NCBI GenBank assembly: GCA_009667805.1
Contig: CM019064.1
Span: 382,616,549 to 382,680,548 of the forward strand
Direction: 5' to 3'
DNA length: 64,000 nt
Source of the DNA: Leptobrachium leishanense
Taxonomy: Eukaryota; Chordata; Amphibia; Anura; Megophryidae
Made by a program: the position numbers and the translations under genes. Shown here piece by piece: positions 21,506-34,594 of the stretch; the stretch's first letter is position 1, and every line of letters starts with the position of its first letter. The notes below the pieces were generated by a model, which made no database searches, was not told the DNA's origin, and worked only from the letters and a program-made list of their open reading frames with translations.

Positions 21506-22756
21506 CATGGAGAATTGGGACGATACAAAGCAACACCAGTGGTGGCTGCACTCCTACCAGCACCACTGAGTGAATGGACACCCGTATATTCAGAGAAAGA
21601 GAAGAAATGGCTATCAGAAGAACAAGGTGGATATGGAGAAGACGGATGGTTCCAGTTGAAGAACGGACAGATAGTCCTACCAGCAACATTAGCGCCTGAG
21701 ATTGTGAGAACACTTCACGCAAGTACCCATGGAGGAAGAGAAATGATGGAACAACAGTTGGAGCCACATTTCTACGTGCCAGGACTGTCAGTAGTCTGCA
21801 AAGCAATAGCCCAGCAGTGCGTGACATGTGCCAAAATTAACCCGAGAACAGGCCCATCTCAACCTCCAGGGAAGCAGCCAATCGGGCTATCCCCAATGGC
21901 ATCGTTACAGATAGCTTTCACAGTGTTGCCGCCCTGCAAAGGATACAAATATCTATTGGTAATGGTGTGTACCCTGACAGGATGGGTAGAAGCTTTCCCG
22001 ACAAGAACGGAGAAGACAGTGGAAGTAGTGAAAAGTCTGATGAAAGAAATAATACCACGCTATGGACTTCCTCTCGAGATAGGGTCGGACAATGGCCCCG
22101 CATTCATACAGAACTGTTTACAACAGCTTGCCAGTCTGTTGGGCATTACCTGGAAGCTACATACTGCCTATAGGCCCCAAAGCTCGGGAAAAGTCGAAAG
22201 AATGAACCGCACCCTAAAGACTTTGATGTCCAAACTGGGCCAAGAGACGTCACTAGGCTGGTTGGATGTGCTGCCGATAGTCCTATTGCACAATAGGTGC
22301 AGGCCAACCCCCCAATTGAAGCTAAGTCCGTACGAGCTTATGTTCGGACGGCCTACCCCTCTGATTAGTGGACTAAGGGGGGACTTTTGGGCATTGGGGG
22401 AAACTAAACTAAATGATCAGGTTGTACTGTTAGGTAAATCAATGCAGAAATTGAATACTTGGGTGGGAGATAATATACCTCACTTTTTATATCGCCCACT
22501 GCATAAGTATTGTCTAGGTGACTCAGTATGGGTGAAGGAGTGGAAAAATTATCCACTAGGCCCAAAATGGAGAGGTCCTTACCTTGTCCTGTTATCAACC
22601 CCTACAGCAGTGAAGGTTGCCGAGGTGGTCCCGTGGATACATCACTCCAGACTGAAGGTAGCTGCAGCCAATCCTGAACCAGCATGGAAGGTCGACACCA
22701 ACGAGACCAATCCACTGAGGCTAAAGCTGACAAAGACGACAGTCGTGAGCACCTGA
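21506..22756 (+). pseudogene. pol: Retroviral integrase
   Basis: Would join viral DNA to the host chromosome. An N-terminal zinc domain shows LHASTHGG (two His) and CVTC (two Cys). The core shows EIGSDNGPAF (second Asp) and SSGKVERMNRT (Glu). At the place of the first catalytic Asp the sequence reads LQIAFTV, with Ala, so the DDE triad is incomplete and this copy should be inactive even though its frame is open. The C-terminal domain (VWVKEWKNYPLGPKWRGPY) resembles the gammaretroviral one. The 3' end overlaps the start of the env frame by about 70 bp. Confidence 0.92.
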
Positions 22757-24531
22757 GAGATTCAACTGAGAGCACCCAAAATATTCAACAAGTGGGTGTT
22801 TTGATGGACACAATAAGGCCTGACCATCCACCAACAGGGGAACAAAGGGATCCCCCAGGGGATGCCCAAAGGGTTATTTTTAGGGGCCCGGCCCCGACCC
22901 GTGATCAACCGGAAATGTCTTTTGTTTTTGAAGTTCCGGTAGGGAGGGATTGGGTTTATGTGACTGTGAAAAGAATTGCCCAAGGGATTTTGACATTTGT
23001 GGCATTTGTGGTACTGATTTTGTACCTTGCAAACTTGATTTATGGACTCTCACATGGAGCATGCCCCAGGTGCCCAAGCACCATCAAGAAAGTGGATATC
23101 TCCCATATCTGGAATGGTACGCACCCGGTGATGGAGAATCGTACTATGTGGAGACAAAAGCGAGAGGCGATATCCGAAATTTTGCCAAGAGGACATTTAC
23201 TTGTGCAATTTAAATATGACTATGCTAAAAAGTCTGGGCAAACCGCATGCTGGGTGTGTAGTAGACTGCACCCAGAGACAATTCACATACCATTTGCCTC
23301 TGTTCCAATGAATTTGAGTATGTTTGCATCAGGAAATGTCACAATACATGCTTTTGATGCACCAAGGGAAAAACCAGAATCATTCAGTCCCGGGTACCCC
23401 ATAATAGGGCCAGTATACCCACCAGAATGGTGCTTTCAACTAGGACCAGATACAGAATCAAATAACGAGGGTGGGGTGTGTTATTCAAGTAAGTTCAACT
23501 GGACATCATACAGTTACACCTTTAACACAAAGGAGCAGGCAAATTTTCTAGACATACGATGTAGAAAGCTCACAAGTGATCAGGAGGAGGTGATTGCTAA
23601 TGTGACAAATGGAAGGCAGAGTGCACTGGATATGATGAAACGACGGAGACAACTGATGATAGAAATAGCAAAGGGAACACTACATTTGTCACCATTTATA
23701 TTGAAAGGGGGGTACCAGGTGTGTTGTGAAAGGGTGTGTTACACATGGGTGCCACCGACAATAATGGGAATGTGTTATTTGGCTAAACTGATTCCAATAC
23801 AGAGAGTAAGGGGAGATAACACAGATACAGACACAGCACTTCACCCTAGGTACCCACTGGTGTTTGAGAAACCGAAGAGAGAGCTGTTTAGAAAAGCAGA
23901 TCGAATATGGGCATGGCTGCCGGCATGGACTGGATGGGGAAAAGAGTTGATGGTAAGAATGAACAGTTATGCCAGTCTGATGGACGAGATTCTGAATAAG
24001 ACTAGTATGGACATTCAGTTGCTGAATCTGGAGGTACGTGAGATACGGAAGGTACAAATGATACATGATATGGCACTGGAACAGATCAGTGCGGCTCTGA
24101 ATGGATTGTGTGAGATGACAATGCATTATGAATGTTGCACCTTCATCAAGAACACCACACATGACGTCCCGGACTATTACCAGGTAATCCAAGATCACCA
24201 GGAGAAGGTAGCACAGTTGCAGAACACAGCAAGATGGATCGCTGCCGAAGGCTGGAATCTGCTCCGTGGGTTCGGAGCATTTGGAGAATGGTTCGGATCC
24301 ATTCTGAGATTTATTTCGCAGATTGGATCCATGATTCTGATGTTGGTGGTGATCTTGGTCATAGGGACACTACTGTACTGCATAGGGCTATGTCTATGGC
24401 CACTATGTAAGAGAACACTGACACCTACACAGACACAAAAGATAACACTGATTATCCCACAAGATATGTTCCCGACGAAAATAGGTCCCCTAAAGTACAA
24501 GGAACTTAAGAATAATATTAGTGGGGTGTAA
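22684..24531 (+). CDS. env: Retroviral envelope, open frame
   Basis: A 615-codon frame without stops; the Met at 22804 is an alternative start. A long N-terminal leader holds a hydrophobic segment (ILTFVAFVVLILYLANLIYG) and then a furin-like RQKR site near 23155-23166. The SU part has CWVC (near 23250), the CXXC motif of gamma-type envelopes, and several N-x-S/T sites. A KPKR site near 23870 may separate SU from TM. TM has two Cys followed by a third in CEMTMHYECC, i.e. seven residues between the first Cys and the CC pair, and a membrane anchor (MILMLVVILVIGTLLYCIG) near 24330-24390 followed by a cytoplasmic tail. It overlaps the integrase end. Whether it is expressed or retained by selection cannot be judged from one sequence. 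Confidence 0.9.
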   Translation: MEGRHQRDQSTEAKADKDDSREHLRDSTESTQNIQQVGVLMDTIRPDHPPTGEQRDPPGDAQRVIFRGPAPTRDQPEMSFVFEVPVGRDWVYVTVKRIAQGILTFVAFVVLILYLANLIYGLSHGACPRCPSTIKKVDISHIWNGTHPVMENRTMWRQKREAISEILPRGHLLVQFKYDYAKKSGQTACWVCSRLHPETIHIPFASVPMNLSMFASGNVTIHAFDAPREKPESFSPGYPIIGPVYPPEWCFQLGPDTESNNEGGVCYSSKFNWTSYSYTFNTKEQANFLDIRCRKLTSDQEEVIANVTNGRQSALDMMKRRRQLMIEIAKGTLHLSPFILKGGYQVCCERVCYTWVPPTIMGMCYLAKLIPIQRVRGDNTDTDTALHPRYPLVFEKPKRELFRKADRIWAWLPAWTGWGKELMVRMNSYASLMDEILNKTSMDIQLLNLEVREIRKVQMIHDMALEQISAALNGLCEMTMHYECCTFIKNTTHDVPDYYQVIQDHQEKVAQLQNTARWIAAEGWNLLRGFGAFGEWFGSILRFISQIGSMILMLVVILVIGTLLYCIGLCLWPLCKRTLTPTQTQKITLIIPQDMFPTKIGPLKYKELKNNISGV

Positions 24532-24570
24532 TGGCTACAAGTCTCAGGAGAAGAACCTGAGGCTTGAGCC

Positions 24571-24580
24571 AAGGGGGGAA
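24571..24580 (+). promoter_or_regulatory. Polypurine tract
   Basis: AAGGGGGGAA lies directly before the 3' LTR, the plus-strand primer site of the provirus. Confidence 0.85.
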
Positions 24581-25256
24581 TGAAAGAGAACCAGGCCAGA
24601 AGATGGTCGCCATTATGAGCCAGGTGGCCATCTTGTTCAGAATATTGGTTCACTGGAATATAACTAGGTAGATTTTAGTTGAAACTAGAATGAAGCTTAC
24701 ATAGAATTTTAGGAATGTGTTAGATTAGCAGAGAAGCAATTAAAATTGAGGAAGATCCAGCCTGTTCCTGGCACACGGGGGACAGGATGAGAAATGGATA
24801 CACCAAGGTCACAGAGGCCTGCAGCGAGACAAAGAAGAGCGTAGAAAACAGACCAGGTCTTATCTACAACAAATAAACAGGCTCTAGGGAGGTGGGCATA
24901 GGCCGGATTGAGCGAAGCAGCAAATCATCTTCTGTCAAACTAACATGAAGTTTGCCAATTTACGGCCAATGTATGGAATGTCTTTGTAATTGACCAAGGG
25001 AGGTACTAACCCATGTGTGGTGGGATAGTGTCACAGGGAGGTGGGTTAATTGGGATGTACCTAATTACGTATTCGGGGTATAAGACCCCTCGCCGGGGTG
25101 AGTTCGGGGCTCACTCTTTGCGATTCAATCCTGTGTGAGCATTCTGTGTGACGTCACAATAAAGTTTGCCTTTCCTGAAGAGACTCGTGTTCAGACAATC
25201 CTTGCTCGTGTCCGGTCCGGCCTCGTCCCGAGTGAACCTAGCAGATTCCGGTAACA
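24581..25256 (+). repeat. 3' LTR of the provirus
   Basis: Same length and ends as the 5' LTR; about 14 substitutions by eye and no indels. The AATAAA signal is kept near 25159. Followed by the ACAC duplication. Confidence 0.95.
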
Positions 25257-25260
25257 ACAC

Positions 25261-28200
25261 AAATTGCATAAGCAGCTGCAGGGATTCAGGGAAACTGCAT
25301 TTCAGTAGCCCTGTGCTGAAGACAAGGAGCAGCCTATCACCACCACGCGCGAAAAGGGGAATATTTAAGCTAAAATAAAAAAAGGAAAATAAAAATGTCA
25401 GTTGCTTCTGCTCAATTTTTATTTTAGTAGCATAGCCCATTATGTGGAAGTTTGCCAATAGGTGGCTGGTGGGGAGAAGAAGGATCGGTTTGGGATTAGG
25501 TTTATGGGAGATAGGGATTTGGGTTGCGTGGTGCTGCTTGGACAATGTAACAATACGGGGAAATCAATTTAATACATTTTTTGAAGGGCTAAGTGGAGGG
25601 AACAAGGGGAGTTCATTGTTTTGAAGCTATGGTTTGGGGATTTAAGCCTACTGCTACAATTAATTGTATATAGAAGCCATCCAACTTCACAAAATGAAAT
25701 AAGGAAATTGAGGGAATTGCATGCTGTATATCTTCTACATTGATAAGGATTCTCCGTCATTTTTAATTAAACAGAGAAACATGGAAATGTCTCAGTGACT
25801 GCCGATGTGGCTACACCTTGACCTTAGATTCCACCAAATTCACTTTTCAGACATTAGAAATGAAATCGGTCCAGTACTCCTCCATTAATCTCATCATTAC
25901 CATGATTGAGTATACTTGATCTTCAAACACTCCTGCCGCAGTCCAAGATCATGTATTGTCGTTCTGGTCTAATTCTGGGACAATGCAATGTAATTTTGTT
26001 TACTGCAAACAAATTTTGGTTGCAATTTCAATGTTGGTGTTAACTTAACCAGAGCTGTTGTACACGTACCAGAGCCATTATAGTCTATTGAGTTAAGTTT
26101 ACAACAGCTCTGGTTAAGTGAGCACCAACCTTGGAATATTGCTCATACTCTATGGAGTTACTGGGCCCTATTCCCATGGTCACACTAAGATGGGGACAAC
26201 CTGCACCTACAGGTGTCCCCGTAGCATCTCAATTTTAGCGTGAGATTCCGGGGCGGGTGCTAGTTCAGCAGCCTGCCCTGGAACCATGCGCTACCCTTGT
26301 TAATACTCAAGGTGGCACGGAAGCGCCACCTAGAGTATCACCTCCTGGAGTCCATAGGACTCCAGCAAGATCGCGCAGGGCCGCGGAGTGATCACGGAGT
26401 GAGACTGTGGACTTTTTGTCCCCAGTCTCACTTTGCTCCCGGTGGCCAGAAGCAGTGGATTGGGCTGCCATTCTCGCCACAGGATGAGAGGTGAGTATCT
26501 GATTTATTGGGGGGGGGGTGGTGTTTAGCTGGTGTTAAGTGATTCTCCAAAAGCGGAATCAGTTAGCACCAGCTTTTAGGTGTCGCTAAATTTTAGCTTT
26601 GTGCATCAGTGCGGTAATTAGCATTAGGACTTTGTAATACCTTACTTATCCTAACACTAATTACTGAGTGCACTTACCCTGTTAAGCATAAGGTGCGCAA
26701 AGTACAGTAAGCTTGTGCAATCTAACAAATCACTGATGTGCAAACTGATTTCTCACAGGTTTTAGCGTTAAGGATGTAATATGAGGGGCATGTGTAAAAG
26801 TCACTTATCCCGAAGTTAACACTTACTCACCCGAATGCTACAGTTAGCGTTCACAAGAGAATAGGGCACGTTAAGTTAACAACAACCTTGGCATAGTGCC
26901 CTTTGTTTGCAGTTGGGCTCCAGATTGTCAACCTAAAATGTTAAAACTGAAAAAAAATTGGACAGAACAGACGATGTGTTGAAATTATTTGAAATGCTGT
27001 TTAGTTCTGTTTTAAATTCAAGGAAAAACAAAGCCCAAGCTGTAATGTACATTTCAAAGTGCTTTTGGCCAGTAGGGGCTCCCCCTTCATACAGGGCTTA
27101 TACATTGAAAATGAATGGTAGAGATGCTACAAAGTTACATAGGCTGAAAAAAGCCATGCGTCCATCAGGTTCGGCGTTTTACACATCACCTACTGCTCTT
27201 GTACAATTTTACTCTGTTGGTAATGGAAAGTGTTTTTTCCATAAAACGACTGTGCACTGCCAGTGGGTGTATGGAAAAGCACTTGTTAGTGGAAGGGGTT
27301 AGAAGCAAATGTGATTTATTCAAATATGCAATGTCACGACTGTTGTCTGGTCTTTAGACAATGGTCATCTTCATTTTTCTATTATTCTCAATGATGACTT
27401 CTTTTATCTTCCAGACCCATGAAATTAAATGTTAACGTGCATAGGTTAGTAGCTATAGGGAAGGAAGAGCAGGAGACAACTCTATCGTAGCTGTCAAAGA
27501 CTGTTTGTAAATATTTTGTTCACTTGATCGATAACTCTCTATTAGAAATACTAAGGGGATCTGCTCAGTTATGCCAGTAAATTGAATGTTGCTGGGGGGG
27601 CACGCATTACACATTATATGTCACTGCGGCAAACAACTAGACTTCTGATAATAAATACACAAGATTTATGAGAATGTTTAGACATTACAAGGTCAAATGA
27701 CACGGTGGGAGTACAACCATCAGAGTATGAATTAGGAGATTGCCAGGGACATGTAGAAAGACAGTTTTTTTAAACAATTTTTTTTCGAATCTGGAATGTT
27801 TTCCTAACAGAAGGAAAATTGACCATCCAGCCATGTGAAGTGACCGTGAGAAATGATTGCATTTTATTTTTGTGCCACAATTTGTTCTTGGTCAAAAGTC
27901 AACAGTGAAAAGTCCCATAACTATACATTTCACATGTCTAGACAATGGTGTCCTGGTGGTGTTTGTCATATAATAGGTGCACGACATGAGCTATACTTCA
28001 AATTATTCATTTTATAAACCCTGGCTTCTCAGTGAGTTTTAATTTTATTTTCTCCATGTTGACTCCCTTGTAATTGACCTCCAGAAACCAAGGAAAGATA
28101 CAAAGCCTGAAATGGAACCCTAGGCATGAAAATGGAGTTGCTGGAGATTCAGGTAGTAGTGGAACCTGGGCAAGCGCTCTTATTCTGGAACCCCAGGGTC

Positions 28201-28650
28201 ATATGAAAGAAGTGAATGTCACGTGCAAGATGATTGCAGTCAGATAGCTTTAACTCATTCTCTTTTGAAGGCACATAAAGTAATTTGTATTTCATTTACT
28301 TTATTGGGAAAGTAACAGCAAATAAAAGGTGTATTGTGGGTAGAGAGGGCTTCTCTGGTGTACTTAGGAGGAAGGTAAAACAGAATGCATCTGCCCGGTA
28401 TTAACAGGATGCTGCTACTACCCAGCCTCCATTGATAGAATGAAGGAAGTGAAGCTTTGCTGCACAGGAAATGGGGCTGGGTCAAACTAACTATGCAAGT
28501 TAGACAGGTAGAGTGGACTAATCCAGTCTTAAGTAAAAGCATAGGGGGACGACAAATAAAGAATTTGGTTCCATGATAGCTCTTCTTCCTTTGTCTGATT
28601 ACCAAGGCAAGGGGCATGAAAACAAAGGGGAAAATGTTTCTAACTTCTCA
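25261..28650. other. No gene recognised; one MITE
   Basis: No supported coding region. The block about 26164-26867 is bounded by GGGCCCTATTC and, in reverse, GTGCCCTATTC, so it is probably a MITE of about 700 bp. A G run of about nine lies near 26510. I see nothing interpretable in 27300-28650. Confidence 0.4.
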
Positions 28651-28833
28651 TCCCCATCTACCAAGGTTCATTACTCGGCCACATTCCTCTTTTTTATCTA
28701 TACTGCCTCTCCTTTGGATTTCAGTACCATCTATATGCTGATGATACCCAAATATACCTTTCCTTCCCTCATCTCTAACCTGCTCTTAAAGCATGTCATG
28801 TAATGTCTCTCCACTGTCTGAATTGGATTTATT
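28650..28833 (+). pseudogene. L2 LINE reverse transcriptase fragment, left part
   Basis: The frame includes a degraded [12 protein letters not shown] block (ATGCTGATGATACCCAAATATACC at about 28736-28759, with Thr-Gln-Ile-Tyr). This is the L2 catalytic region. The copy is cut at about 28833 by a minus-strand LINE and resumes at 35955 with MSSYFLKLNLAKTEILVF, which in the intact L2 at 46.9 kb directly follows. Confidence 0.75.
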
Positions 28834-29758
28834 TTATTTATTTATTTATAAAGGATTTTACCAGGAAGGATACAATGAGATTTCTCTCGTTTTCAAGTAT
28901 GTCCTGGGTTCAAGAATATTGAGTGGTTAAAGAAATACAAAATAGTAAAATGCAAGATCTTAACACAAAACCAAATATACAGATTAACAGAAAAATAAAT
29001 ATGTAGGAAATAAAGTCATTATGTTACATGTTTACAGGTGCATTCCGTATTGAGGTATGTTAATAGGGAACTCTTAAGGGACTTTAGACTGGGGGAAGAT
29101 TTGATGGCGTCTGGGAGGTTTTTCCATATTGGTGGTGCTCTGTAGGAAAATGAGGATCGAGCCACTTTCTTTTTGTATTGCGGTATTGCAAGTAAGGTGC
29201 TGGTCCTGGAACTGAGGCTATAGGATGAGGGAACTGCTGGGGCAAGCAGCCTATTCAGGTAGGGTGGTAGCTTTCCAGAAAAGCTCTTAAACACCAGGTT
29301 GGAAAGGTGAAGAGTGCGTCTAGATTCCAGCGATGGCCAATTTAGCTCTTTTAACATGTCACAATGGTGAGTCATGTAGTTACATTGTAGAACAAAGCGG
29401 CAGAATGAGTTATACAATGTAGTAAGTTTCTGGAGGTGTGTTTGAGGGGCAGCTGCATACACTACATCTCCGTATTCAATGGCTGGCATAAGCATTTGTT
29501 GTACAATCTGCTATCTTACCGCGGGGCTCAGGCAGGATTTGTTTCTGTACAGGGCACCTAGTTTGGGGTAGAGTTTAGATGAGAGTTTTTCGATGTGGGG
29601 GCCAAAGGATAGATTTGGGTCTAACCACATACCTAGATATGTGAGAGAAGTGACTGTAGTCAGCGTGTCATTTGATCTTCTCCTGACACATAGATGGGGT
29701 GTTTGCAATTTGTGTAGTTTAGGTGCTGTTCCAAAGAGCATTGTAACAGTTTTGTCAG
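28834..29758 (-). pseudogene. L2/CR1-group LINE, 3' end with C-terminal RT region
   Basis: The tail (CCTTCCTGGTAAAATCC followed by TTTATAAATAAATAAA, in reverse) ends at 28834. Upstream on the minus strand lie the C-terminal regions of a Jockey-superfamily RT: TVTMLFGTAPKL, VTSLTYLGMWLDPNLSFGPH, MLMPAIEYGDVVYAAAPQTH and NLPDAIKSSPSLKSLKSSLL. The same family is present on the plus strand at 56991-57738. Frame changes occur near 29515. The copy is interrupted at 29758 by a solo LTR. Confidence 0.85.
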
Positions 29759-30698
29759 TGTAGCGCTGTTTAAAACTCTGTTGCTGAATTGCTCGGGTTT
29801 GGCCACCAGAGGGAGACAAGCGCAATGTAAACTATACTGGACACAATGGGACTACGTTTTCCAGCATGCTTTGGGGCAGAGACAGGAAGCGGGTGGGGAA
29901 GGAGGAAAGGACATCCGCAGCCTCGTACGAAGGAGAGCCAGTGTGAGCTGAGCGGTGAACAGAGTAAGACGCACGTGAGACTGTGAGCAATTGTTACCAG
30001 GCCGGAGAGCAGGCGCTGCCTTGCCAATGCTGGGGATCGATACAGTGACTTGCCAGAGACCTAGTAATCCTCCGCTGAGAGGTTTTGCACAGACACAGAG
30101 TTCCAGATTGGACCCCGAGTAAGGAGACCGCGATGATCCACTGGGAGTGCAGGCGGTAGGCCATAGATCTTGTTGTAGAAGACGGACAAGCAAGAGAAGC
30201 AGATCCGGTGGCACAGGGTCCCAGTATAATCTAGCGGAGAGACGTCCTTGATCGGGCAGCGGAACAGATTGTCTGGCGGATGGATGAGAGGCCTTCCAGG
30301 CCACAGTCAAAGTTTAACAAAGCACGCTGCAGTATTGCTTTAATCTACAGGGCCCCAACGTGACTAGTCGAAGATTTATTAAATCCATTCACTGGCCAGT
30401 CGAATATAGTACCCGGGTACCTGAGCTCATACACACACACTTTTTTGGGACATAACCTGCACGGGACTTACAATCCAGAGACGAAGGGGTTAAACTTTTC
30501 TTTTACCGCTGCGCGTTTCTCGCTTTACGAAATCCTGTTTTCTATATATCGTGCTTACATTATATATGCCGCTTCATTGAGACCAGTAAAGTATATAATT
30601 TATAAAATCCACAACAGTGCTGGTGTATATTTATTCCCTAGTGCGGAGAGACTAACCCGAGGTTAAATTCAGCGGCTCCTCCGGGAGTGAGCGCTACA
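29759..30698. mobile_element. Solo LTR, 940 bp
   Basis: Begins TGTAGCGCT and ends AGCGCTACA, a 9-bp perfect inverted end of TG...CA type. Flanked by TCAG at 29755-29758 and 30699-30702. Removing it restores the LINE frame exactly. There is no internal coding region, so this is a solo LTR left by recombination. Orientation and superfamily (Ty3/Gypsy or retroviral) are unresolved; a 4-bp duplication fits either. Confidence 0.75.
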
Positions 30699-32016
30699 TC
30701 AGTATTTAGAAAAAGATTGTTATCTGTGATCCACTTTTCTACCCCTGTGAATTGTTCTTGCAGCACTGCCTCCAGCTGCGGGAGATTTTGTTTGCTGGTA
30801 TAGATTACAGTGTCGTCTGCGTACATGTGTACAGTTGAGGCTTTGCAGACATTGGGCAGATCATTTATGAATATTGTGAATAGCAGGGGGCCGAGTATCG
30901 AGCCTTGGGGTGCACCGCACGTGACTGGGAGGGGAAGGGAAGTGCTGTCAGAAATGGACACATATTGCGACCGATCAGACACATATGATTGGAACCAGGT
31001 TAGCATTCTATCACCAATACCAGAGTTTAAGTTTTTGTAATAGGATGCCATGGTCTACTGTGTCCAAAGGCCTTGGCAAAATCAAGGAAGATGGCTCCAG
31101 TTAGGTTTCCTTGTTCCATGCCAGCTTGGATATCATTACAAACTTTTAAAGGGCAGTTGTAGTTGAATGATTTGGATGAAAGCCTGATTGATCTGGGGTT
31201 AAATAGTTCCGATACTGATAATAATCACGTAATTGAGTGTAGACACATTCCAGAATTCCTGAATTTTTGACATTACAGGGAGCACTGATATCGGGCGGTA
31301 GTTGGATACCAAAGTATTGTCTCCACTTTTATGGATAGGTACCACCCTTGCAGTCTTCCAGAGTTTGGGTATGTATCCAGTCGCCAGTGATTCATTGATT
31401 AGGGTTGCGACAGGTTTTGCAATTGCTGGCGCACTGATTTTCAGCAGCATTGCTAGGATTTGATCAGGTCCAGACTGGTATTTCATTTTTTGGTTACGGA
31501 GAAGTTTAGTGATGACACTGACAGGCACTGGTCTAAAACTGAATTTCTCTGCATTACAGGGTCTTTGCACAGTTGGTGGGGCCTGACCTGTGTGCGGCCT
31601 TTCTGATTGCGTGTCATTTCCTAGCTTAGCAATCACTGTGGTGGCGCATCCAACAAAATAATTATTAAAAGCATTTGCTACATCTAGGGGGTGTTGTACA
31701 GTTTGGTTGTTTACTTTGACAGCAGCCGGTTGGGAGTGGACGGGGGGTGCTTGTATGTTACTTATGATTTTCCCAAAATTTCCAGGGTTTGATATGTTAT
31801 TGTTTAAATTTTCATTGAAGTATTGGGCTTTAGCCATTTTTGTTTGTTTTGTGCATGCATTCCGGCATTTTTGGTATTCACAGTGATCGTTCATGGATCC
31901 AGTACTCTTGAAATTTGACCACAGGGAGTCTCTAAACTGGTACATATGCGTGAGGTCATCTGTAACCCAGGGGAGGTGGGCCCCTTTTACTCGCACTTTA
32001 CACAGCGGGGTATGGG
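30699..32016 (-). pseudogene. L2/CR1-group LINE, reverse transcriptase core
   Basis: Minus-strand RT core: SGPDQILAMLLKISAPAIAK, VSNYRPISVLPVMSKI, an AIFLDFAKAF block near 31080, GAPQGSILGPLLFTIFINDL and VHMYADDTVIYTSK. Small frameshifts split it near 31050-31240. It continues downstream beyond the solo LTR into 28834-29758, and upstream beyond the Gypsy insertion into 35811-35954. The clade within the L2/CR1 group is not resolved. Confidence 0.85.
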
Positions 32017-32882
32017 TGTCACGGTGGCAGTACCACCAGGCACGCACCACCCTATACTTGCCCTCCGATCCTTGGAAGTGGTCAGTCTGTATATATATCC
32101 CTATGAATATAACTCGCAGGAAGGTGAGGCCTTGGTTCCTGAGAGAAGCCCCTATATGCAGAGATGCAGGGTAAACTGCAAGGACAGGTGAAAGCAAAGG
32201 GTTAACAAAAGACCTCTGTACGGCAATACCAAAGATTCCCTGCACTGAAAGACCGGTCTTTAGGATAGCCGGATCTAATCTAAAGGAAAGTATTACCTTG
32301 AAGCCGTACAGAGTCTTTTGTTGTATACAGATGACAGGGTTTCCTGGAAACGGTACAGACAAGGAATAATCAATAGAGTAGTCATAAAGAGGAAAGCCAA
32401 AGGTCATAACCAGAGAGAGTACGTCATACAGAATATAGGAATAGGAACCAGAAGGGAAGTCAGCCAAGCCAAAATCAGTAACCGGGGAATCTGAATGGAA
32501 CATAAACAGCAAAACAAAATACAGCAATAGACAGAACTAAATACACAGAAGGAACTGACATAAACTGGAACAGAAATAATAGAGACAAAAACTGAACAAG
32601 GATGAACAAACGGAGGATATCAGGAACACAGCAAGGAGCTCTCAGGACACAAGTGGCAAGGAGACCAGGCAAAGAAAAATGACCCAGCAATGTACTATAG
32701 GTACATTGCTCTAATATAGGCAGGGGAATCAAGGCAAGGGTCAACAGGTGAGCAGCACACAGAACACCAATTAACCCCTGGGAGGCCACCCAGGAATTGG
32801 CAGCAACAGAAACACAAGGGAAAAAACACAATATACAAATACAGAGGGCAGGAAGACAGGGTTGGAACGTGGGAACGTGACA
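32017..32882 (-). repeat. 3' LTR of the young LTR element
   Basis: In element orientation it follows the polypurine tract. It contains TATATTAG (reverse of 32711-32718) and, 30 nt downstream, GCTGGGTCATT (reverse of 32678-32688), which matches the predicted RNA start. Confidence 0.9.
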
Positions 32883-32900
32883 GTAGCCCCCTCCAAAAAA
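32883..32900 (-). promoter_or_regulatory. Polypurine tract of the young LTR element
   Basis: In reverse the sequence beside the LTR reads TTTTTTGGAGGGGGCTAC, a G-rich purine tract ending 4 nt from the LTR, as expected for plus-strand priming. Confidence 0.7.
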
Positions 32901-32971
32901 GGTGACCTCAGGGCACCTAAAACAACAAACATGAACAGACAAAAATCAGGAAACCAGATTACGAACACCCC

Positions 32972-34594
<1,623 letters not shown>

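Larger units (their letters stand above)
14433..25256 (+). mobile_element. Endogenous retrovirus, class I, complete provirus
   Basis: A 10.8-kb provirus: 676-bp 5' LTR, proline-tRNA-like primer site, long leader with a MITE, gag, pro-pol with a captured cellular segment, env, polypurine tract and 676-bp 3' LTR. It is flanked by ACAC at 14429-14432 and 25257-25260, a 4-bp duplication as in gammaretroviruses. The LTRs differ at about 14 positions by eye, near 2%. Gag has a PPPY late motif and one CCHC knuckle, and pol has DTG, YVDD and an HHCC integrase. Gag and pol carry stops and frameshifts, so this copy cannot produce complete Gag-Pol. Env is open. The class is gamma/epsilon-like; a finer placement needs a phylogeny. 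Confidence 0.95.
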
